DNA from: Lachnospiraceae bacterium
Lineage (GTDB): Bacteria; Bacillota; Clostridia; Lachnospirales; Lachnospiraceae
Direction: 5' to 3'
DNA: 42,879 nt
Assembly: GCA_017621975.1 (NCBI GenBank)
Contig: JAGARW010000155.1
Span: 1-42,879, forward strand
In this document: positions 33,653 through 42,774 of the stretch, piece after piece
How positions within the stretch are numbered: position 1 is the stretch's first letter
How the letters are laid out: each line of letters opens with the position of its first letter
Made by a program: the position numbers and the translations under genes
Notes under the pieces: model-generated
The model's input: the letters and a program-made list of their open reading frames with translations, nothing else
Told to the model about the DNA's origin: nothing
The model's database searches: none

Positions 33653-35011
33653 ATGACAAGTAATCTGCAACACTATTTTCCTATGATCCGCACCCGTGAG
33701 GATATTCTCACGCAAATTAACAACAGCCATAAGCTGTCAGCCTGCTTCTACGGCTGGACAATGGAACAGCGAACTGAATTTCTGGATTTCTGTACAGGCG
33801 TCAAAGGCGTCAAAATATTATATGACTCTTTCAGCAAAGAGATTCTCAATCCCGAAAGCGCCCCTGAACGGCTTGAAGACCTTCTGTCTCTCCTGCTGAG
33901 ACGGGAAGTTCATATCTTATATGCTCTGCCGAATGATTCGACCCGGATCGCCGACGAACACACGCTGCTGATTACCGATATCGTCGTGGAGCTTGATGAC
34001 GGCAGTATTGCCAACATTGAAATTCAGAAGATCGGTTATAAATTTCCCGGCGAACGCTGCGCCTGCTATTCCGCCGATATGCTCCTGCGCCAATACAAGC
34101 GCGTCCGCGATTCCCGCAAGCAGAATTTCAGCTACGAAGATATTAAATCTGTCTACACGATCGTTCTGTTTGAAAAAAGCGCCTCACTCTTCCACGGCTT
34201 TCCTGATACCTACATCCACTTTTTTCAGCAGCAGTCCGACAGCGGGCTTGAAATGGAACTTTTGCAAAGATACATTTTCATCCCTCTTGACATCTTCAAA
34301 CACAGCCGCCACAATAAACCTATAGAGAACCGGCTGCAGGCATGGCTGACCTTCTTTTGCGAAGACAGCCCCGAACGGATCATAGAACTCATCACAGCAT
34401 ATCCGGAATTCAAATTTATGTATGAAGATATTTACCGCATATGCCAAAATATGGAGGAAGTTATGGGATTTTTTTCAGAAGAACTGCGTATTCTTGACCG
34501 CAACACCGTCCAACTGATGATCGACGAAATGCAAGAAGAGCTCGATACAAAAAAGGAAGAATTAAATACCATGAACGAAGAACTGAATGCTAAGAATGAA
34601 GAGCTAGACGCCAAGAACGAAGAGCTAGACGCCAAGAACGAAGAGCTAAGCATTAAGAGTGAAGAGCTAAACGCCAAAAGTGAAGAGCTAGACGCTAAGA
34701 ACGAAGAACTGAGCATTAAGAGTGAAGAACTGAATGCTAAAAACGAAGAACTGAACATTAAGAGCAAAGAACTCAACGCCAAGAACGAAGAACTGAACAT
34801 TAAAAGTGAAGAACTGAACGCTAAGAACGAAGAGCTGAGCATTAAGAGTGAAGAGCTAAACGCCAAGAACGAAGAACTCGTACGAAAAAACACTTTGCTC
34901 GCGCAAAAGGATGCGCAGCTACAGGAAGCTCTTGCAGAGCTTGCCAGGCTGCGGGCAATTCCAACTGTTGATTCCGTAGATTCCGCTAACTCTGCTGATT
35001 CCGCCAAATAA
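33653..35011 (+). CDS. PD-(D/E)XK nuclease family protein (Rpn/transposase-like) with heptad tail
   Basis: 452 aa, GGAGG site. Residues about 10-290 match the PDDEXK_2/Rpn family often labelled transposase: the start YFPMIRTREDILTQI, then the core LITDIVVELDDGSIANIEIQ, which supplies D and ExQ of a nuclease-type site, then YKFPGERCACYSADMLLRQY. Residues 295-413 are 17 heptads EEL(N/D/S)(A/I/T)K(N/S), predicted to be a long coiled coil, followed by a short tail rich in Ser, Asp and Ala. Rpn relatives are DNA endonucleases; activity here is inferred. It is single, on the opposite strand to the neighbouring glucan genes, with its own promoter and terminator. Confidence 0.8.
   Translation: MTSNLQHYFPMIRTREDILTQINNSHKLSACFYGWTMEQRTEFLDFCTGVKGVKILYDSFSKEILNPESAPERLEDLLSLLLRREVHILYALPNDSTRIADEHTLLITDIVVELDDGSIANIEIQKIGYKFPGERCACYSADMLLRQYKRVRDSRKQNFSYEDIKSVYTIVLFEKSASLFHGFPDTYIHFFQQQSDSGLEMELLQRYIFIPLDIFKHSRHNKPIENRLQAWLTFFCEDSPERIIELITAYPEFKFMYEDIYRICQNMEEVMGFFSEELRILDRNTVQLMIDEMQEELDTKKEELNTMNEELNAKNEELDAKNEELDAKNEELSIKSEELNAKSEELDAKNEELSIKSEELNAKNEELNIKSKELNAKNEELNIKSEELNAKNEELSIKSEELNAKNEELVRKNTLLAQKDAQLQEALAELARLRAIPTVDSVDSANSADSAK
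34535..34891 (+). repeat. Seventeen 21-bp tandem repeats coding for heptads
   Basis: Units of 21 bp code for EELNAKN-like heptads. Nucleotide identity between units is high but codons vary (gagcta, gaactg), so the array is partly diverged. It invites in-frame expansion and contraction. Confidence 0.9.
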
Positions 35012-35020
35012 ATGCAAAAA

Positions 35021-35086
35021 CGGGGCCGCACGGTCATTCGAAGAACTCTCTTCAAAGACGTCAGCCGTGCGCCCCGCTTTGTTTTA
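35021..35086. terminator. Bidirectional terminator between the PD-(D/E)XK gene and glgP
   Basis: CGGGGCCGCACGG pairs with CCGTGCGCCCCG around a long AT/GA-rich loop that may form a smaller stem. Plus side: TTTGTTTT follows. Minus side: TTTTTGC follows. The genes converge here. Confidence 0.85.
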
Positions 35087-35149
35087 TTGACTGATTATTT
35101 ATTAAACGCTTCCTAAAATATGCAATTGCAGAATCACAGCATTCTTCTC

Positions 35150-37426
35150 TTACAGCTTTGTCAGCTTCCAGATATCGCGGTTATATTCTGCAATGGTCCT
35201 GTCGGATGAGAAGAAACCGGCTTTCGCAATATTAACAAGCATCATCTGCTTCCATTTTGTACGATCTTCATAATCCGCAAACGCCTGATCTTTTACTTTA
35301 ATATAATCTTCCAGATCAAGTAAGGTCATGAACCAGTCTTTGTTCAGAAGCTCTTTATAAAGACGTTCCAGATTCTCTTTATGTCCGGCTGCCAGCGCCT
35401 GCTTGCTTACAATGAAGTCTACCGCTTCTTTAATCACAGGACTCTTTTTATAGTAATCCTTTGCAACATAATCCGCCTTTTCATAATGTGCGATTACCGT
35501 ATCGGAATCCTCACCGAAGATATAAATGTTATCGTCTCCTACCAGTTCATGGATCTCTACATTCGCACCGTCGTCGGTTCCAAGCGTTACCGCGCCGTTC
35601 AGCATAAATTTCATATTGCCTGTTCCCGACGCTTCCTTGGAAGCAAGAGAAATCTGCTCGGAAATATCGCATGCCGGAATCAGTTTTTCCGCATAGCTTA
35701 CATTGTAATTTTCTACCATTACAACTTTCATATACGGGCTGACATCGGGATCGCTATTTACGATTTCCTGCAATACAAGCAGCAAATGAATAATGTCCTG
35801 CGCAATCACATACGCAGGCGCCGCCTTTGCTCCAAAGATAAACGTAAGCGGTGTCGTCGGCTTTTTGCCCTTCTTGATCTCCAGATATTTATGGATGATG
35901 TAAAGCGCGTTCATCTGCTGGCGCTTATACTCATGCAGACGCTTGATCTGGATATCGAAAATGGAATCCGCATTCAGCGCAATGCCTTCCTTTTCCGCTA
36001 CATAAGCGGTCAAAGCGGCTTTTTTCTGTTTTTTAATCGCTTCCAGACGATCCAAAACTTCTGCGTCATCCTTGAATGCAAGCAGCTTTTCCAATCTGGA
36101 CGCGTCTTTTTTATAACCGGTTCCAATGAGACTGTCGATATAAGCGGTCAGCTCACGGTTACAGGAAAACAGCCATCTGCGGAACGTAATACCATTCGTT
36201 TTATTGTTGAACTTTTCAGGATAAATATCATAAAAAGGCTTTAATTCCGTATTTTTCAGAATATCCGTATGGATTGCCGCCACGCCGTTTACACTGAAAC
36301 CATAATGGATGTCGATATGCGCCATATGCACCCGCTTATCCGCATCGATGATCTGTACCTTTTTATCCTTATATTTAGCGGCCACGCGTTTATCCAGTTC
36401 TTTTATGATCGGAACAAGCTGCGGAACAACCTTTTCCAGATAAGCAAGCGGCCATTTTTCCAACGCTTCCGCGAGGATCGTATGGTTCGTATAAGCGCAT
36501 GTCCGGCTTACCACCTCGATCGCTTCGTCCATTGTGAACGCTTTGTCGTCTACTAGAATACGGATCAGCTCAGGAATGATCATTGTCGGATGCGTATCGT
36601 TGATCTGGATCACCGCATGATCGTACATTTTGCGCAGATCGTATTTCTTCTCCTTCATTTCACGCAGGATCAGCTGCGCCGCGTTGCTGACCATAAAATA
36701 CTGCTGATAAATACGAAGCAGATTGCCTGCTTCATCAGAATCATCCGGATACAAAAACAGCGTCAGATTTTTTTCGATCGCTTCTTTATCAAAGCTGATC
36801 CCTTTCTTTACAAGACTCTCGTCTACGGATTCTATATCAAAGAGACGCAGCTTATTAACGCCGTTTTCATAACCGACTACGTCGATATCGTACAGTCTGG
36901 ACGTTACCTTCTGCTTCCCGAAATAGACGTCGAACGTTGTTTCCGTTTTGGTCAGCCATGAATTTTTCTCGATCCAGTCGTTCTTTTCCGCCGTCTGCAA
37001 TTTGTCCTTGAATACCTGTTTGAACAGACCGAAATGATAATTAAGCCCGATTCCCTCTCCCGGCAGTCCGAGAGACGCGATAGAATCCAGGAAGCATGCC
37101 GCCAGACGTCCAAGTCCGCCGTTTCCAAGAGACGGCTCCGGCTCGATCTCTTCAATTTTAGACAGCTCTTTTCCTTCTTCCTTCAGAATCTCTTCCAGCT
37201 TATCATAAATACCAAGATTGATCAGATTATTAGATAATAATTTACCGATCAGAAATTCCGCTGAAATATAATAAATTTTCTTGTCCCCGGATATTTCTTC
37301 CGTCGCGCTTAAAATATTTTTGCAAAGCTTCTGTACCGCATAATAAACTTCCGCGTCCGTCGCTTCCCTGATCGTCTTTCCGCACATTTCCTCTACGGTC
37401 TTGGAAAGATTTTCTTTCAGGTTCAT
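35150..37426 (-). CDS. glgP: Glycogen/maltodextrin phosphorylase
   Basis: 758 aa from the ATG at 37426 (MNLKENL), which has GGAGG 8 bases upstream. An ATG at 37465 in the same frame, also with an excellent AAGGAGG, would add 13 residues ([13 protein letters not shown]). The signatures are [40 protein letters not shown], and the pyridoxal-phosphate lysine in [20 protein letters not shown]. It releases glucose-1-phosphate from alpha-1,4-glucans. At about 760 aa it is the short type common in Lachnospiraceae. Its promoter has two perfect operator palindromes. Confidence 0.93.
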   Translation of the reverse strand: MNLKENLSKTVEEMCGKTIREATDAEVYYAVQKLCKNILSATEEISGDKKIYYISAEFLIGKLLSNNLINLGIYDKLEEILKEEGKELSKIEEIEPEPSLGNGGLGRLAACFLDSIASLGLPGEGIGLNYHFGLFKQVFKDKLQTAEKNDWIEKNSWLTKTETTFDVYFGKQKVTSRLYDIDVVGYENGVNKLRLFDIESVDESLVKKGISFDKEAIEKNLTLFLYPDDSDEAGNLLRIYQQYFMVSNAAQLILREMKEKKYDLRKMYDHAVIQINDTHPTMIIPELIRILVDDKAFTMDEAIEVVSRTCAYTNHTILAEALEKWPLAYLEKVVPQLVPIIKELDKRVAAKYKDKKVQIIDADKRVHMAHIDIHYGFSVNGVAAIHTDILKNTELKPFYDIYPEKFNNKTNGITFRRWLFSCNRELTAYIDSLIGTGYKKDASRLEKLLAFKDDAEVLDRLEAIKKQKKAALTAYVAEKEGIALNADSIFDIQIKRLHEYKRQQMNALYIIHKYLEIKKGKKPTTPLTFIFGAKAAPAYVIAQDIIHLLLVLQEIVNSDPDVSPYMKVVMVENYNVSYAEKLIPACDISEQISLASKEASGTGNMKFMLNGAVTLGTDDGANVEIHELVGDDNIYIFGEDSDTVIAHYEKADYVAKDYYKKSPVIKEAVDFIVSKQALAAGHKENLERLYKELLNKDWFMTLLDLEDYIKVKDQAFADYEDRTKWKQMMLVNIAKAGFFSSDRTIAEYNRDIWKLTKL

Positions 37427-37546
37427 TAAAATAACCTCCTGCTGCATTTCACGCTCCATTGGCATAATCATTTCCTCCTTACTCTGCTTCTGCCCCAGTC
37501 TGGTATCATACCCTTTTACATCTTGTTTTATTAGTTTTTCTCGTTT

Positions 37547-37560
37547 GGAAAACGTTTTCC
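37547..37560. promoter_or_regulatory. LacI-type operator, downstream of glgP start
   Basis: GGAAAACGTTTTCC, a perfect 14-bp palindrome with central CG. It lies about 16 bases downstream of the -10 (start region) in the direction of glgP. Confidence 0.8.
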
Positions 37561-37575
37561 GTTTGCCCGAATAAG

Positions 37576-37604
37576 AGTATAACATAGGAAAACGTTTTCC
37601 GCAA
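37576..37604 (-). promoter_or_regulatory. glgP promoter
   Basis: TTGCGG, 17 bp, TATACT on the minus strand. The upstream operator palindrome occupies the spacer, and the second palindrome lies past the start, so a bound repressor would block the polymerase. Confidence 0.7.
37587..37600. promoter_or_regulatory. LacI-type operator, in the glgP promoter spacer
   Basis: A second exact copy of GGAAAACGTTTTCC, 40 bp from the first (about four helical turns, so on the same face). Its sequence also overlaps the -35 region. Confidence 0.8.
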
Positions 37605-37624
37605 GAGGTAAATGAAAAAAGTTA

Positions 37625-38614
37625 TCAGCAAATAATATCCTGATAGGAAATCCTTGCAAGCTCATAATCCATTATTACGTTTCTTCCGCTATTTCCGTTC
37701 ATCAGTCTGCTAAGCTCCATGACCGCTTCCGATGAAATACGGGCAAAATTTTGTCTGACCGTATTCATCTGTTTCCCGACATAGCCCATCAGCATTACGC
37801 CGTCAAACCCGCAGACCGGACGGAAGATATCCATCTCGATCAGCGCTTTCATCGCGCCGATTGCCATAATATCGGACGCGCATACAACAATATCTCTTTT
37901 TCTTGCATAACGAAACGTCAGCTTCCTTGCCTGCAGCTCCGACAGATTCCCGTTGCGGACAAAAACCTCCACGCCCAACTCCCGCTCCAGACGCTTCATG
38001 CCGCGCAGGCGTTTCTCCATCACATAGCTGTCTTTCCTTCCCGAAATATAGAGAATCTTTTTCCCCTGATTTTCCCGTATCGTCTTCGCCGCGACGTCAT
38101 ACTGCGCCCGTTCATGATCGATCCAGACCGAAGACGTATTCTCGTTCACAATCGGCGCGTCTACGACTACAATCTTAAAGCTCCTTGACTCGATCAGACG
38201 ATGGAGCACCTTATTTTCCCTCGGCAGTCCGAAGATAACGATACCGGTAATGCTCTGCGACTTAAAATACCGGATCAATTCCTCGGGGCTCATATCCTGA
38301 ACCATAGAAAAAAATACGGTGATCACGTCGAGATGAAGCTCTTTTGCTTCCTGAATGGCTCCGGACAAGTACTGCATACTGATCTCGTCGATCGCCTGCG
38401 TCCGTGCATTTAAGTCGAGCAGCAGAGCCGCTCTTCCTGCCTGCTTGGAAGACAGCGCCGCCGCTACCGTATTCGGTACAAAATTCAGTTCCCGGATCGC
38501 TTCATTTACTTTTTTTCTCGTTTCTTCGCTCACATTCGGATAATGATTCAATACCTTGGAAACGGTTGAAATCGCTACGCCCGCATGTTTTGCGACATCC
38601 TTAATCGATACCAT
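37625..38614 (-). CDS. LacI-family transcriptional regulator, glgP-linked
   Basis: 329 aa. HTH and hinge: MVSIKDVAKHAGVAISTVSK then VLNHYPNVSEETRKKV, and PNTVAAALSSKQ. The ligand domain contains IVVCASDIMAIGAMKALIEM and CGFDGVMLMGYVGKQMNTVR. The gene stop is only 20 bases from the nearer glgP operator, so it most probably controls glgP and perhaps itself. GGAG site before ATG. The effector is not known. Confidence 0.9.
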   Translation of the reverse strand: MVSIKDVAKHAGVAISTVSKVLNHYPNVSEETRKKVNEAIRELNFVPNTVAAALSSKQAGRAALLLDLNARTQAIDEISMQYLSGAIQEAKELHLDVITVFFSMVQDMSPEELIRYFKSQSITGIVIFGLPRENKVLHRLIESRSFKIVVVDAPIVNENTSSVWIDHERAQYDVAAKTIRENQGKKILYISGRKDSYVMEKRLRGMKRLERELGVEVFVRNGNLSELQARKLTFRYARKRDIVVCASDIMAIGAMKALIEMDIFRPVCGFDGVMLMGYVGKQMNTVRQNFARISSEAVMELSRLMNGNSGRNVIMDYELARISYQDIIC

Positions 38615-38654
38615 AATAACTCCATTCGCAAAATCAATTACGTGAAATCCTATA

Positions 38655-38968
38655 AAAATTCTGGTGTCAAAAGGTTTGATTTTTACGATGCCTGGTCAAA
38701 TTGTACAAAAATTTTATTTCCTGTTCCAAGCTGCGGATATAAGGCTTTCTAAGCGTTCCGGCAATGTTCTGAAACAGTCTGACGCAACCGGCGAAGATTC
38801 GCCGTCCATGGCTCAGCTTCGCCTTTTTCGGACATCGTGTCCAAAAATTGCTGCATGGAAGCGGAACGCTAAGAAAGTCTAATATCCTGCGCAGGCACAG
38901 TCAATAAAATATATTGAGCAATTTGACAATACCAGTTTTCAATCAAACCTTTTGATACCCGAATTCTA
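38655..38968. repeat. Nested palindromic repeat, long copy 2
   Basis: About 314 bp, reverse-complementary in orientation to copy 1. The outer arms contain TCAAAAGGTTTGATT on the left and AATCAAACCTTTTGA on the right; next are GGTCAAATTG and CAATTTGACA; then the inner module with TCTAAGCGTTCCG and CGGAACGCTAAGA. The sequence between the arms is almost the same as in copy 1. It fills the gap between the second LacI gene and pfk. Confidence 0.85.
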
Positions 38969-38975
38969 TGAAATA

Positions 38976-39008
38976 AAAAGAAGGGATGTCTCTCGGAGCA
39001 CCCCTTCT
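38976..39008 (-). terminator. Terminator after phosphofructokinase
   Basis: On the minus strand AGAAGGG and CCCTTCT form a stem, with an inner stem of GTGCTC and GAGACAT, followed by TTTTTATTT. It lies next to the end of palindromic repeat copy 2. Confidence 0.8.
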
Positions 39009-39058
39009 ATCCTGCATATTCTCCCAAGCCGTTTTCAGACGAAAACCAACCGGATTCC

Positions 39059-40288
39059 TTATTTACGTACCAGATGTCTCGGAGTTCCGTTTACGAATAA
39101 TGGCTGTAACTCACCCATGATGAGCGGTCTTGCATATTTCTCATAGCCTTCGTTTAATCCGCAGCCATCTTCTGTGATCCATTCATCCGGAACAGATCTT
39201 TCAACGTTTGCAATCGCATGAATGTCATATGCGCTTGTGCCGCACTGATAAGGGTCGTCGCCGTTTCTGTCAAGCGTGATCATCATGCCTGTCTTGCCTT
39301 CTTCTGCTGCCAGAACTGCATCATGACCTACCTGGAATGCTTCGTTAATATCCGTCAAAGATGCAAGATGAGTTGCTGCACGCTGAAGTGTGGAGAACTC
39401 GATCGCTCTTGTCTTTAATCCTGTCTCTGCTGCAACCGCCTGCGCCAGATAAGCTGCCGTACCGGACATCTGCTTATGTCCGAATGCGTCTACCGCTACG
39501 TTTTCGTTTGCGAGCTCGCATACATAACGTCCGTCCGCCACCTTGATTCCTTCGGAAACTGCGATCACAACGGAAGATTTCTTAACTGACAGATCTTTTA
39601 CCTTCGCCATGAAAGCGTCCATATCGAATGTTCTCTCCGGCAGGTAGATCGCGTCAACGCCTTCGCAGTCAACATCTTTCGCAAGAGCCGCCGCCGCTGT
39701 CAGCCAGCCTGCGTTACGTCCCATGATCTCTACAATCAGGATCGTAGGCTTCTCAACGCCAAAGGAAGCGTTGTCGCGGATAACTTCCTTCAAGGATGTC
39801 GCAATATATTTTGCCGCAGAACCATAGCCCGGGCAGTGGTCTGTGATCGGAAGATCGTTGTCGATCGTCTTCGGTACGCCCATGAAACGCTGAGGTTTGT
39901 TATGAGCCGCCGCATAATCGGATAACATTTTTACGGTATCCATAGAATCGTTTCCGCCTGCATAGAACAGACATTCAATGTCATGCTTCTCCATGATCTC
40001 AAATACTTTTTCGTATACGTCCTCATGTCCTTCGATCTTCGGCATTTTGAATCTGCATGAGCCAAGGAATGCGGACGGAGTTCTCTTTAATAATTCAATT
40101 CCGGTTCCGTCAGCCAGATATTCGTCCAGATCGCACAGATTATCCGCTAAAAATCCCTGAATACCATGTACCATACCATATACTTTCTTGACGCCAAGCT
40201 TCTTTGCTGCTGCGTAAACGCCTGCAACAGAGGAATTGATAACCGCGGTAGGTCCGCCGGACTGTCCGACAACAATATTTCCTTTCAT
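39059..40288 (-). CDS. 6-phosphofructokinase, probably pyrophosphate-dependent
   Basis: 409 aa. GQSGGPTAVINSS at the start and PKTIDNDLP at 139-147 identify the family. The diagnostic loop that reads GGDGS in ATP enzymes is GGNDS at 111-115, with Asp in place of the second Gly, together with the Lys in PKTIDND; this pattern is that of PPi-using enzymes, where Asp and Lys block ATP. The Asn is unusual, since GGDDS is most common. It phosphorylates fructose-6-phosphate in glycolysis. GGAG site 10 bases before ATG. A single gene with promoter and terminator. Confidence 0.88.
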   Translation of the reverse strand: MKGNIVVGQSGGPTAVINSSVAGVYAAAKKLGVKKVYGMVHGIQGFLADNLCDLDEYLADGTGIELLKRTPSAFLGSCRFKMPKIEGHEDVYEKVFEIMEKHDIECLFYAGGNDSMDTVKMLSDYAAAHNKPQRFMGVPKTIDNDLPITDHCPGYGSAAKYIATSLKEVIRDNASFGVEKPTILIVEIMGRNAGWLTAAAALAKDVDCEGVDAIYLPERTFDMDAFMAKVKDLSVKKSSVVIAVSEGIKVADGRYVCELANENVAVDAFGHKQMSGTAAYLAQAVAAETGLKTRAIEFSTLQRAATHLASLTDINEAFQVGHDAVLAAEEGKTGMMITLDRNGDDPYQCGTSAYDIHAIANVERSVPDEWITEDGCGLNEGYEKYARPLIMGELQPLFVNGTPRHLVRK

Positions 40289-40372
40289 TTCTCTTTCTCC
40301 TTTTGCTTAAACATTTATTTTACGGGTATACGCATACTGCTCCGCATGCGGCATCCCGTCATACGCAAGTCG

Positions 40373-40401
40373 ATTATAACAGAAAAAAAAAAGCAATACA
40401 A
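40373..40401 (-). promoter_or_regulatory. Promoter of the phosphofructokinase gene
   Basis: TTGTAT, 17 bp including a run of T, TATAAT on the minus strand. The leader of about 80 nt holds the palindrome CCGCATGCGG flanked by ACGGG and CCCGT, so it may fold into a single hairpin. Confidence 0.7.
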
Positions 40402-40430
40402 GGGCATGTACCCAAAATAAGCCTCCCTTT

Positions 40431-41357
40431 TTATAAAAGGTACGCCAGATAAGCGCCGTAGCACAGCAGCATGATCACGCCGCCGATGCGCGTCAGCACT
40501 CTTCCCCATAAAGCGAATCCCCATAAAAGGATCGCCGCGCCAATGCAGGCGAGACTGTCCGGCAGGAAGCTGCCCGCATACTCCACCGGCGTAATCAACG
40601 CCGTCGTACCGACAACAAACAGAATGTTAAAGATATTGCTGCCGACAATATTTCCGACCGCGATATCCGCATTGCCTTTTATACCTGCCGTTACGCTTGT
40701 CACAAGCTCCGGCAGAGATGTGCCGAGCGCTACGATCGTCAGCCCGATAATCCGCTCGTCCACATGAAGCATCTTTGCCATCGCCGTCGCGCTGTCTACC
40801 GTTATATGGCTTCCGAAAATGACGACCGCTAAGCCGCCGAACACCATAAAAGGCAAAACCCACGGTTTTCTTTCTTCTCCCGCTTCTTCCTGCTCTTCGC
40901 CCTCCTTCGCTAATTTCAGCAAGTAAAGCAAAAACAAAATCATGCATGCCCAGAGCAGCACGCCGTCTCCAAAACCGACCACGCCGTCCGGCAGTCCCAA
41001 TACTGCCAGTAATATCGATACGATAATCACATAAGGCATTTCAAAAAATACCGTCGATTTCTTGACATGAAGCGGAACGATCAGCGCTGTCAGTCCGAGA
41101 ATTATCAATATATTCAAAATATTGCTGCCGACTACGTTGCCGATCGTAATTTCCGCGCTTCCTTTAAAGGCTGCCGTCAGACTGACCGCCGCTTCCGGAG
41201 CGCTCGTTCCGAACGCTACGATCGTCAGTCCGATCACAAGCTGCGGAATTCCAAACTTCGCGGCAATTCCCGCCGCTCCGTCCACAAAATAATCCGCGCC
41301 TTTCACAAGCATGACAAATCCAATGACAAGCAGTCCGATCTGTATGATCCATTCCAT
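40431..41357 (-). CDS. Calcium/sodium antiporter (CaCA family, YrbG-like)
   Basis: 308 aa from the ATG at 41357 (AAGGAG 7 bases upstream). It has ten membrane segments in two inverted halves. The two alpha-repeats are IVAFGTSAPEAAVSLTAAF with GNVVGSNILN, and IVALGTSLPELVTSVTAGI with GNIVGSNIFN. An acidic cytoplasmic loop (EGEEQEEAGEERK) separates the halves. It is 46 bases after the TIM-barrel-like gene and probably co-transcribed. Confidence 0.92.
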   Translation of the reverse strand: MEWIIQIGLLVIGFVMLVKGADYFVDGAAGIAAKFGIPQLVIGLTIVAFGTSAPEAAVSLTAAFKGSAEITIGNVVGSNILNILIILGLTALIVPLHVKKSTVFFEMPYVIIVSILLAVLGLPDGVVGFGDGVLLWACMILFLLYLLKLAKEGEEQEEAGEERKPWVLPFMVFGGLAVVIFGSHITVDSATAMAKMLHVDERIIGLTIVALGTSLPELVTSVTAGIKGNADIAVGNIVGSNIFNILFVVGTTALITPVEYAGSFLPDSLACIGAAILLWGFALWGRVLTRIGGVIMLLCYGAYLAYLL

Positions 41358-41403
41358 AATATGACTCCTTTTGTCCGCCTTTTCTTTTGTTTTACCTGAC
41401 GTC

Positions 41404-42339
41404 TTACCGCTCGATCGACGCAGCCATACGGTGATACGTATGGCGAATGCCGCGAACGGCAACCGAATACGCCTGAATATTTTCCGGCAGGGACATACCC
41501 GCATACCCAGCGTCTCCAAGGTGATGAATATCCGTTCCCGTCATTTTACACAGCAAAGCAAGCTGACGTATCGTCGAAACATCCGCGCCTTCCTGTGAAG
41601 TACCGATTGCCGTCATCGTCAGAACCCCTTCCCTGTGCGCATGCGAAACAAGTCCCCTGACGTATTCCATCGTAATGCCCGGAACGGTTCCCGGCGCCGG
41701 AAGCAGAATGATGTCCGCTCCCGCCTTGCAGAAGCGCGTCACATCGTCGGCCGTCATGATATTCTCCGCCGCTTCTTCAAGGATTCCTGCCGCATGCATC
41801 TTTCCCGCTGCCAGTACCATCTTGTCACCAAGGTTTTTATGGTATAGCTGCAATGTTCGTTCGATCGCCTCATTGCTCACGCCCATTCCCGGATTTCCCG
41901 TCAGCAAAATCATGTCGACGCCCATCTCACAGGCACGTTCCGCATTTTCCAGCGTAGCGCGGCGTCCTTCCGACATTTTCCAGAGATCGTCCACTTCTCC
42001 CGTTCCGTCGCCCTCCGCCGGCTCCAGATTGATTCCGACCGGCCGTCCGGTCAGCCGTTTCAGCACATGTATGATTTCTTTTGGATTTTCTTTCAAGTAT
42101 TCTTTCGGAAGTCCCTTGATCTCGGGATGCAGTACGTCAAACATATTGAGCAGCAAAATATCCGCGCCCATTGCAGCTACAAATTCTGCGTTTGTTACAT
42201 TGCCGAGCATCGGCTGTATCGTTCCGATCGTTTCACAGGCAAGCACCCTGCCCTCGCTTTTTGCAATCGACTCTAACAAGTCCTTCTTTGTAAAATGCGC
42301 AAAATCCGAAGCATAACAGTCAAGCATTCTTTTTGCCAT
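41404..42339 (-). CDS. TIM-barrel-like conserved protein of unknown function
   Basis: 311 aa, GAAGGG site. It has repeated strand and glycine features of a (beta/alpha)8 barrel: FVAAMGADILLLNMFD, MGVDMILLTGNPGMGVS, KAGADIILLPAPGTVPG, LTMTAIGTSQEGADVSTI, then DIHHLGDAGYAGMS. I recall relatives annotated as a DUF7916-type or phosphonomutase-like barrel next to PTS or sugar genes, but the assignment is not certain. No catalytic triad can be named. It is transcribed before the antiporter gene. Confidence 0.6.
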   Translation of the reverse strand: MAKRMLDCYASDFAHFTKKDLLESIAKSEGRVLACETIGTIQPMLGNVTNAEFVAAMGADILLLNMFDVLHPEIKGLPKEYLKENPKEIIHVLKRLTGRPVGINLEPAEGDGTGEVDDLWKMSEGRRATLENAERACEMGVDMILLTGNPGMGVSNEAIERTLQLYHKNLGDKMVLAAGKMHAAGILEEAAENIMTADDVTRFCKAGADIILLPAPGTVPGITMEYVRGLVSHAHREGVLTMTAIGTSQEGADVSTIRQLALLCKMTGTDIHHLGDAGYAGMSLPENIQAYSVAVRGIRHTYHRMAASIER

Positions 42340-42411
42340 TACATATCGCCCTTCTTTCCAAAAATAGTTGATACTAGTATATCCAAAATGCGCCGTTATA
42401 CAAAATATCTA

Positions 42412-42690
42412 TCATTCAATTACTTTAATTTCTTTTAAGAGCGATACGCAGTCGCAAAACCCCTCGCGGTAGCATACCTTTCCGTAGTAAGCAGCGCTTT
42501 CATTGTATGCGGAAATCAGCCTGTCGATCAGAATCCTCTGCTCTTTCGGCAGTTCAAGTTCATGAAACTGCGCTAAGTATTGCTCGATCGTTCCCTGAAC
42601 CCGCATATATTCTTCATCCTGTAAAATAATACTGTCAATCTTCTCGTTTGTCGCATACTCAGTAATTACATGAAATAATCCCTCTTCCAT
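42412..42690 (-). CDS. Small protein of unknown function (DUF6809-like)
   Basis: 92 aa from the ATG at 42690, chosen since GGAGG is 5 bases before it; in-frame ATGs at 42702 and 42726 have poor sites. Acidic and helical: ITEYATNEKIDSIILQDEEY, then a second helix pair, ending with Cys-containing YREGFCDCVSLLKEIKV. It resembles small Lachnospiraceae proteins of the DUF6809 type. The frame stays open upstream to the window edge, through a terminator hairpin (see the next entries). Confidence 0.6.
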   Translation of the reverse strand: MEEGLFHVITEYATNEKIDSIILQDEEYMRVQGTIEQYLAQFHELELPKEQRILIDRLISAYNESAAYYGKVCYREGFCDCVSLLKEIKVIE

Positions 42691-42732
42691 TTCTTCCTCC
42701 ATTCCAAAGACACCCTCGCTTATCATTTTATT

Positions 42733-42774
42733 AAAAAAATAAGAGGATACGAGAAATTTTGTCTCGCATCCTCT
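42733..42774 (-). terminator. Strong terminator upstream of the small protein gene
   Basis: On the minus strand AGAGGATGCGAGA pairs with TCTCGTATCCTCT around AAAATTT-like loop sequence, then TATTTTTTT. It would end a transcript entering from the window edge before the 92-aa gene. Confidence 0.85.

Noticed and set aside
34535-34891. Repeat array that might be taken for a CRISPR
   Set aside because: Contiguous 21-bp coding repeats that give heptads, without spacers.
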